Assembly (NCBI GenBank): GCA_016934095.1
Contig: JAFGTO010000007.1
Span: forward strand, 1 to 11,524
DNA: 11,524 nt
Origin: Candidatus Glassiibacteriota bacterium
Lineage (GTDB): Bacteria > Gemmatimonadota > Glassbacteria > GWA2-58-10
Reading direction: 5' to 3'
Below, piece after piece: positions 7,413 through 11,524 of this stretch. The first letter of the stretch is position 1, and the number at the start of each line of letters is the position of its first letter. Made by a program: the position numbers and the translations under genes. The notes beneath the pieces are model-generated. The model was not told the DNA's origin. It made no database searches and saw only the letters and a list, made by a program, of their open reading frames with translations.

Positions 7413-7445
7413 ATCCCCCTTGGCAAAGGGGGAAAGAGGGGGATT
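7413..7445. repeat. G5/C5 dispersed palindromic repeat, copy 2
   Basis: The core is CCCCCTT, a 4-nt GGCA loop, AAGGGGG, then AAAGA, GGGGG and ATT. It matches the copy at 1966-1997 in layout and orientation; the loops differ (AAGA against GGCA) while the stem tracts are conserved. This pattern suggests selection on, or common origin of, the hairpin. It lies about 65 bp upstream of the HEAT gene, in an AT-rich spacer. Confidence 0.6.
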
Positions 7446-7476
7446 AAAGCGGCAGGGAGATTTATGTCATCCAAAA

Positions 7477-7492
7477 TATAATATGACGTCAT
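7477..7492 (+). promoter_or_regulatory. Consensus -10 box followed by a perfect 10-bp palindrome
   Basis: TATAAT (7477-7482) is a perfect sigma-70 -10 hexamer. ATGACGTCAT (7483-7492), a complete 10-bp palindrome, directly follows it and would cover the transcription start, a classic repressor position. No -35 hexamer is found at 16-18 nt, where the sequence is GC-rich AGGGAG. This promoter would therefore need an activator or a different sigma factor. It would serve the HEAT and transglutaminase genes. Confidence 0.3.
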
Positions 7493-7510
7493 GTTAAAAA
7501 GGTCGATTTG

Positions 7511-8311
7511 GTGAAACAGCGAAAAATGTTGTGTTTTTTTCTGGCCGGGCTTTTTCTGCCCGCTTTCTGCGCGGCCGCAGAGTTGGCTGTACTGGCGGAT
7601 AGCCTGGGCTCTGCGGACCCGGCGGTCAGGCTGCACGCCCTGCGGGAGATCGCGGTCGGGCACCCGGCGCAGAGCCTGCCTTTCCTGGTCCGGGCCGCGG
7701 CGGATGACGATGAGTACGTACGCGAGCGCGCGGTCCAGGGTCTGGGTCTCTCGGGCCGCCCGCAGGCCGTGGAGCCTGTGAGGAAAGCCCTGGGCGATCC
7801 TGACCGGTTCGTGCGCTGGCGCGCAGCCCAGGCGGCGGGCCGGCTGGGCGACCGGGGCGCTGTGCAAACCCTGGCAGCCTGTGCAGTGGACGAGTTCTGG
7901 CGGGTCAGGGCCGCCGCTTTCCAGACCCTGGGGCGCCTGGGCGGAGACCCGGCGGAGCGGCTGCTCGTTGCCGGGCTTGATGACCCGGATGAGCAGGCCC
8001 GCCTGGCTGCAGCAGCCGCCTTAGCCGCGGGAAAGAACGGGGCGGCTTTACCCGCCCTGCTGGACCTGCTGAAGAACGGCTCGATGTTTGTCCGGGACGG
8101 CGCCGCAGTGGCCCTGGGAGACCTGGGAGACCCGGCAGCAGTCGAGCCCTTGATAGAGGCGGTCGCCGACCCGCGCAACGAGATGGAGCTCGAGGGAAGG
8201 GACTGGGCCCGCTGGGGTGCGGTCAAGGGCCTGGTGAAACTGACCGGGCAGGATTTCGGCCTGGATGCTGCAAAGTGGGAGCAGTGGTGGACAGCCAACC
8301 AGCCCCGCTGA
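7511..8311 (+). CDS. Secreted HEAT-repeat protein
   Basis: About 266 aa from the GTG at 7511. This start keeps the basic KQRK n-region of the signal peptide and lies 8 nt after AAAAGG (7497-7502). A TTG one codon earlier (7508) and an ATG at 7526 are also possible. The signal peptide should be cut after FCAAA, near residue 23. The rest is an alpha-solenoid of about seven HEAT-type repeats with the signature DP-xx-VR-xx-A-xx-ALG-x-LG, centred near residues 36, 66, 97, 127, 158, 190 and 221 (for example DPDRFVRWRAAQAAGRLGD). The C-terminus ends in a Trp-rich tail (KWEQWWTANQPR), a cap seen in many bacterial HEAT proteins. HEAT solenoids are protein-binding scaffolds and no catalytic motif is visible. 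It lies 29 bp upstream of the transglutaminase-like gene in the same orientation, so a two-gene operon and a physical partnership are likely. Export of a HEAT protein to the periplasm is less common than a cytoplasmic location. Confidence 0.88.
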   Translation: MKQRKMLCFFLAGLFLPAFCAAAELAVLADSLGSADPAVRLHALREIAVGHPAQSLPFLVRAAADDDEYVRERAVQGLGLSGRPQAVEPVRKALGDPDRFVRWRAAQAAGRLGDRGAVQTLAACAVDEFWRVRAAAFQTLGRLGGDPAERLLVAGLDDPDEQARLAAAAALAAGKNGAALPALLDLLKNGSMFVRDGAAVALGDLGDPAAVEPLIEAVADPRNEMELEGRDWARWGAVKGLVKLTGQDFGLDAAKWEQWWTANQPR

Positions 8312-8340
8312 CCTTGCTCGGACTATAAGGACCATAAGAT

Positions 8341-10587
8341 ATGCGTTTTATTTCAAGCACGGTTACCCTGCTGTTTTATCCCGGCCTGTTTGCGGCCCTG
8401 GCCGCTGCCGGCCCTGACCTGACAGTTGCGCCCACGGCCAGGTCGCACACCCAGGTGATCGAGGCCGGCCGGGCTGAGTTCTATGTCGAGACGGCGGGCC
8501 GGACCCCGCCGGTCAATCGCAGCCTCGAGCTTGTCGGGCCGGCAGAGGATGTAAGACTCAGGCTCGAGGGGGGCCTGGATTTCAGCTCGATGGAAGCCCT
8601 GGCCTCGAGCCTCGCCACCGGCGGCATGACCGATGAGGAGAAAGTCAAGGCCTGCTTTTACTTTGCGGTCAAGAACTTCTACGACCGGGGCAGCCGCGGC
8701 TGCGATGACCCGCTCGAGTATGCGAGCCTCTGGGGCTTCAGCTGGTGCGGCAACTACGCCCTTTTCCTCAACGCCCTCTGGAGCGCCGCCGGGTTCCCCT
8801 CGGTGTTCCTCAACCCGGTGATCGGTATGAACGGCGGGCACACGATCAGCTCGGTCTTCTACGACGGCCAGTGGCACATGTTCGATGCCCGCCTGCGGGG
8901 CTATTTCCTCAACCGGGACAACCGCACGATTGCCTCGCTGGCGGAGCTGGACCGCGACAACGGCCTGCTCTACCGGGGCCTGGATTTCAGCAACCACATG
9001 GTAGGGCACTGGAGCCTTTACACCCTGAACTACAACTACCTCAACGCCGCCTCGGACTGGTACGATGGCTACAACGCGCATTTCGGCAACCCGACCCTGT
9101 TCAACAGGGATTGCCCCGCGTGGGACTCCCGCCTGGACCTGCGCTCCGGCGAAAAACTGACCCTCGAATGGGCCGGCCGCGGCAAATGGTGGAGCCGCAA
9201 GGACCTCTCGCCGCGCTGGCTGGAGCTCCACACCAGAGAAGGGAAAGAAGCGGTCAGCACCCCGCCGCTGCTCTACGCCAATGGGACCCTGGAGTTCAGG
9301 GTCGATCCGCGGCTCTACAGGAAGCAGGCCCTGGAATTTTCCGGCATAGGCACCGCAAGGGGCAAGCCCCCGGTCTTCCGGCCCTCCGCGGCCGGGAGCA
9401 CCGGCAGGGTAGTCTACCGGGTTAGAGTCCCATACTTCATACCATCCATGCAGGTGCAGGCCGAATGTTTCCTCAAGACCGGCCGGGACTCGGCATCTGT
9501 CGAGATCTCCACGGATGAGGGACAGACCTGGCAGCCTCTCTGGCAGGCCGGGGGCCCCGGCAGGCGGGAGGTGGATGCCGCCACGGACCTGACTCAGCAG
9601 GTAACCTGGTACAGCCCGCACAAGTACTCCTATCTGCTGAGACTCAGCCTTTACGCCTCGGGCTCCGCCGCCGATGCAACCCTGGGAGATGTACGCATCC
9701 TGACCGACCTGTATTACCGGCCGATGATCCTGCCCGCCCTCAAAGAGGGTGTCAACCGGCTGGTCTATGCCGACCGCAGCAGGGGCAGCCACCGCAGGAC
9801 AGTTACTTTCAACTGGCTCGAGGACACCAAGATCCTGCTCTCTGAGGACCGCCCCTGCAGCGGAGACGAGGTGGAGATCACCGCGCTGGTCGCCAACTCA
9901 GGCGACCTCGAGGCCCGCAACGTTACGGTGCGCTTCTACGACGGCGACCCGTCAGCAGGCGGAGTGCGGATAGGCGAAGACCAGGTGATCCCGGATATCG
10001 CCCCGGGCGGGACAGGCAAGGCCGTGGTCCGCTGGCAGGCGGTCCAGCGGCAGATCGGGGCCCCGGAGGGTGTCTCGCTGGCTTTCCAGCGGAGGGTGGC
10101 GGGATATGCACACAACACCCTGTTTGTCCGGGTGGACCCGGACAACCTGATAGCCGAGACCAGCGAGCAGAACAACCTCGCTTCCCGCGAGCTGGTGGTC
10201 TACAACCAGGCGCAGCTCGTGCTGATCGACCCCTCGTTCATCACTTTCGACCGGCGTGGCGAAAAAGTGCGGATAACCGCCCTGGTCCGCAACCACAACC
10301 TTTCCGGCCTGCTTACCAGGGCGCGCGAGGCGCGCAACGTGGTTGTGCGCTTCTACGACGGTCAGCCCGTGCACGGGAGGCTGAAAGGAAACAACCTGAT
10401 CGGCGAGGCGGTGATTCCCTCGATCGACCCCGGCGAGTTCGGTATCGCCCGGGTCGACTGGGATGTCTCGGGCCTGGAGGGCCGCCACCCGGTCTTTGTG
10501 GTGGTGGACCCGGAGGACCGCATCCCCGAGTCCTGGCAGACTGTCCCCGGGACCTACATGCAGGTCAAGAAAGAGATAACTTTTTAA
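8341..10587 (+). CDS. Secreted transglutaminase-like protein with tandem CARDB domains
   Basis: A 748-aa protein. The ATG has TAAGGA (8326-8331) upstream. A signal peptide covers residues 1 to about 23. Residues about 96-215 form a transglutaminase/papain-like core with a plausible Cys-His-Asp triad: C136 in GFSWCGNYALF, H167 in NGGHTIS and D182 in WHMFDAR. This core may hydrolyse or transfer amide bonds in proteins or peptidoglycan peptides, but family members include inactive and purely structural forms. Residues about 350-460 look like a beta-sandwich containing one Asp-box-like turn (STDEGQTW, 390-397). Two CARDB-like beta-sandwich domains follow, at about 495-620 and 625-745. Both carry the R-N-V-x-V-RFYDG strand and an I-P-x-I-x-PG turn, followed by VDP-(D/E)-(N/D) and, in the first only, E-Q-N-N, as in CARDB domains. 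These modules usually mediate adhesion or protein contacts outside the cell. It is probably co-transcribed with the HEAT gene. The long antisense frame beneath it is a codon-bias shadow. Confidence 0.9.
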   Translation: MRFISSTVTLLFYPGLFAALAAAGPDLTVAPTARSHTQVIEAGRAEFYVETAGRTPPVNRSLELVGPAEDVRLRLEGGLDFSSMEALASSLATGGMTDEEKVKACFYFAVKNFYDRGSRGCDDPLEYASLWGFSWCGNYALFLNALWSAAGFPSVFLNPVIGMNGGHTISSVFYDGQWHMFDARLRGYFLNRDNRTIASLAELDRDNGLLYRGLDFSNHMVGHWSLYTLNYNYLNAASDWYDGYNAHFGNPTLFNRDCPAWDSRLDLRSGEKLTLEWAGRGKWWSRKDLSPRWLELHTREGKEAVSTPPLLYANGTLEFRVDPRLYRKQALEFSGIGTARGKPPVFRPSAAGSTGRVVYRVRVPYFIPSMQVQAECFLKTGRDSASVEISTDEGQTWQPLWQAGGPGRREVDAATDLTQQVTWYSPHKYSYLLRLSLYASGSAADATLGDVRILTDLYYRPMILPALKEGVNRLVYADRSRGSHRRTVTFNWLEDTKILLSEDRPCSGDEVEITALVANSGDLEARNVTVRFYDGDPSAGGVRIGEDQVIPDIAPGGTGKAVVRWQAVQRQIGAPEGVSLAFQRRVAGYAHNTLFVRVDPDNLIAETSEQNNLASRELVVYNQAQLVLIDPSFITFDRRGEKVRITALVRNHNLSGLLTRAREARNVVVRFYDGQPVHGRLKGNNLIGEAVIPSIDPGEFGIARVDWDVSGLEGRHPVFVVVDPEDRIPESWQTVPGTYMQVKKEITF

Positions 10588-10618
10588 CCGGAAGACTTGC
10601 TCTTGTGCGTTGTCCGGC

Positions 10619-10707
10619 GGGGGCGGGCCGGCAGCTTTTTTGCGTGATCACCGCAGGCAGGTGAAGCAGGGAGCGCAGCCTGGCAAAAAAGATGCCGGCC
10701 CGCCCCC
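10619..10707. repeat. 25-bp near-perfect inverted repeat with 39-nt loop
   Basis: The left arm (10619-10643) begins GGGGGCGGGCCGG and ends in TTTTTTGC. The right arm (10683-10707) is its reverse complement at 24 of 25 positions; the one mismatch is G10634 against A10692. The loop contains the palindrome GTGATCAC (10644-10651). It lies 31 bp after the transglutaminase stop. A canonical terminator puts the T-run outside the stem, but here the T6/A6 pairs are inside and the GC block is outside. A smaller CCGGC/GCCGG stem (10614-10631) followed by T6 could act as a terminator on its own. A mobile or recombination-derived fold-back is the alternative. Confidence 0.6.
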
Positions 10708-10737
10708 CTCAGGGCCAAACCGAAAATCCGGTAAAAA

Positions 10738-11524
10738 ATGATGACTTCCCGTCAAAGGCTCCTCGCCGCCCTGGATAAAAAAACTCCGGACAGGCTCCCT
10801 GCCACCACTCACCACGTGATGCCGAGCTTTCTCGAAAAATACCTGCAGGGAGCCGGCTCGCTCGAGTTTTTCGACCGCTTCGGCCTCGATGCGGTTGCCT
10901 GGACTGTGCCCCACCTGCCGGATACCGTAGCAGGCGAGTACTACGATCCGCTGCAGGGGGAGATCGGTTTCCTGGAGAGCAGGAGGGTGGCCACCGATGA
11001 GTGGCGGGTCGAGAGCGAGCACCTGCCGGGAGGTGATTACCGGACCACCCGCTACCGCTTCGCCACTCCCGCAGGTGAGCTGGGCATGGTGCTCCAGGCC
11101 GACCGGCACACCACCTGGGTGGCCGAGCACCTGATCAAGCGCAAGGAAGACATAGACCTGATCGCCCGCTATGCCACAGCGCCCAAATGCGATGTGGCCG
11201 AGGTCAACCGGGTGGCCGAAAGTTTCGGCGAGCGGGGGATCGTGCGCGGGCATGTCTGCTGTTTCGATGTTTTCGGCCAGCCGGGCTGCTGGCAGGATGC
11301 AGCCTGCCTGGTGGGCACCGAGCGCCTGATCATGGAGACTTTCGATGACCCGGTCTGGGTCGGGGAGCTGCTGGGGATACTGCAGGCCAGGAAAAAAATC
11401 TTTGTCCGCTCGCTGGCCGGGGCGCGCTACGACATCCTCGAGCTGGGCGGAGGGGATGCCTCGGCCACGGTGATCTCGCCCGAGATTTTCGACCGCTTTG
11501 TCGCCCCCTTTGACATCGAGCTGA
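10738..11524 (+). CDS. Uroporphyrinogen decarboxylase (URO-D)-fold protein, truncated by the window edge
   Basis: The frame is open from ATG-ATG (10738 and 10741) to the last base, giving about 262 residues with no stop. No strong ribosome site is visible. The start SRQRLLAALDKKTPDRLP is the typical opening of URO-D-domain proteins, and the end of the visible part (ELGGGDASATVISPEIFDRFVAPFD) is the usual G-D-x-x-x-x-x-x-SP-x-x-F block near the barrel's later strands. This superfamily includes haem-pathway HemE and many corrinoid or MtaA-like methyltransferases. Low overall similarity to HemE and the neighbourhood favour the second group, but the C-terminal zinc-ligand region that would decide lies beyond the edge. 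Residues about 175-195 are Cys-rich (HVCCFDVFGQPGCWQDAAC), which is unusual. It has no signal peptide, unlike the six genes upstream, and probably starts a separate unit after the large inverted repeat. Confidence 0.8.
   Translation, partial: MMTSRQRLLAALDKKTPDRLPATTHHVMPSFLEKYLQGAGSLEFFDRFGLDAVAWTVPHLPDTVAGEYYDPLQGEIGFLESRRVATDEWRVESEHLPGGDYRTTRYRFATPAGELGMVLQADRHTTWVAEHLIKRKEDIDLIARYATAPKCDVAEVNRVAESFGERGIVRGHVCCFDVFGQPGCWQDAACLVGTERLIMETFDDPVWVGELLGILQARKKIFVRSLAGARYDILELGGGDASATVISPEIFDRFVAPFDIEL

Noticed and set aside
8353..9792. 479-aa open frame on the minus strand under the transglutaminase gene
   Set aside because: It is antisense to a gene with clear domains and a catalytic triad, has low-complexity Gly/Ala/Val/Pro-rich content and no recognisable fold. 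Long antisense frames are expected at this GC content.
1..11524. CRISPR array, tRNA or rRNA genes, transposase or integrase
   Set aside because: No regularly spaced direct repeats, cloverleaf-like segments, conserved rRNA stretches or transposase motifs were seen by eye on either strand.

Overview
The window reads as an accessory stretch of a high-GC, Gram-negative-type bacterial chromosome. It carries seven protein genes, all on the + strand; the last runs off the right edge. The genes are strongly GC-rich (many GCC, CTG, GAC and CGG codons), while the intergenic spacers are clearly more AT-rich. Three features suggest an uncultured environmental lineage of the FCB/PVC type (for example Planctomycetes, Latescibacteria or Glassbacteria-like candidate phyla): Tat and Sec/lipoprotein signals on almost every product, large Asp-box propellers, and exported HEAT and transglutaminase/CARDB proteins. 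This placement is inferred from style and was not checked against any database.

Layout. Positions 1-285 are a non-coding leader with an 8-bp inverted repeat (11-33) and a weak promoter-like pair. Positions 286-1839 encode a Tat-exported protein that looks like a TIM-barrel glycoside hydrolase. Positions 1840-2166 are a 327-bp spacer with an intrinsic terminator, one copy of a G5/C5 dispersed repeat and a candidate promoter. Then come two tandem paralogous lipoproteins of the Amidohydrolase_2 (PF04909-like) superfamily, at 2167-3303 and 3546-4694. They are separated by a terminator-like hairpin and a 120-bp fold-back element. Positions 4795-7248 encode an 817-aa lipoprotein with twelve Asp-box (BNR/sortilin-type) repeats. 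A spacer follows that holds a second copy of the G5/C5 repeat and a consensus -10 box next to a perfect palindrome. Positions 7511-8311 encode a secreted HEAT-repeat protein. It lies 29 bp upstream of 8341-10587, a secreted transglutaminase-like protein with a beta-sandwich middle and two C-terminal CARDB domains. A 25-bp near-perfect inverted repeat (10619-10707) separates this pair from a truncated uroporphyrinogen-decarboxylase-fold gene (10738 to the edge), which is the only product without an export signal.

How the genes may work together (inference). Six consecutive products carry export signals: one Tat, three lipoprotein and two Sec. They appear to form a cell-envelope module: a carbohydrate-active-looking enzyme, two metal hydrolases or lactonases, a large propeller that could bind or cleave polymer, and a HEAT plus transglutaminase pair. 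No transporter, SusC/D pair or regulator lies in the window, so the substrate cannot be named. The clearest evolutionary signal is the patchwork identity of the two amidohydrolases, which looks like gene conversion.
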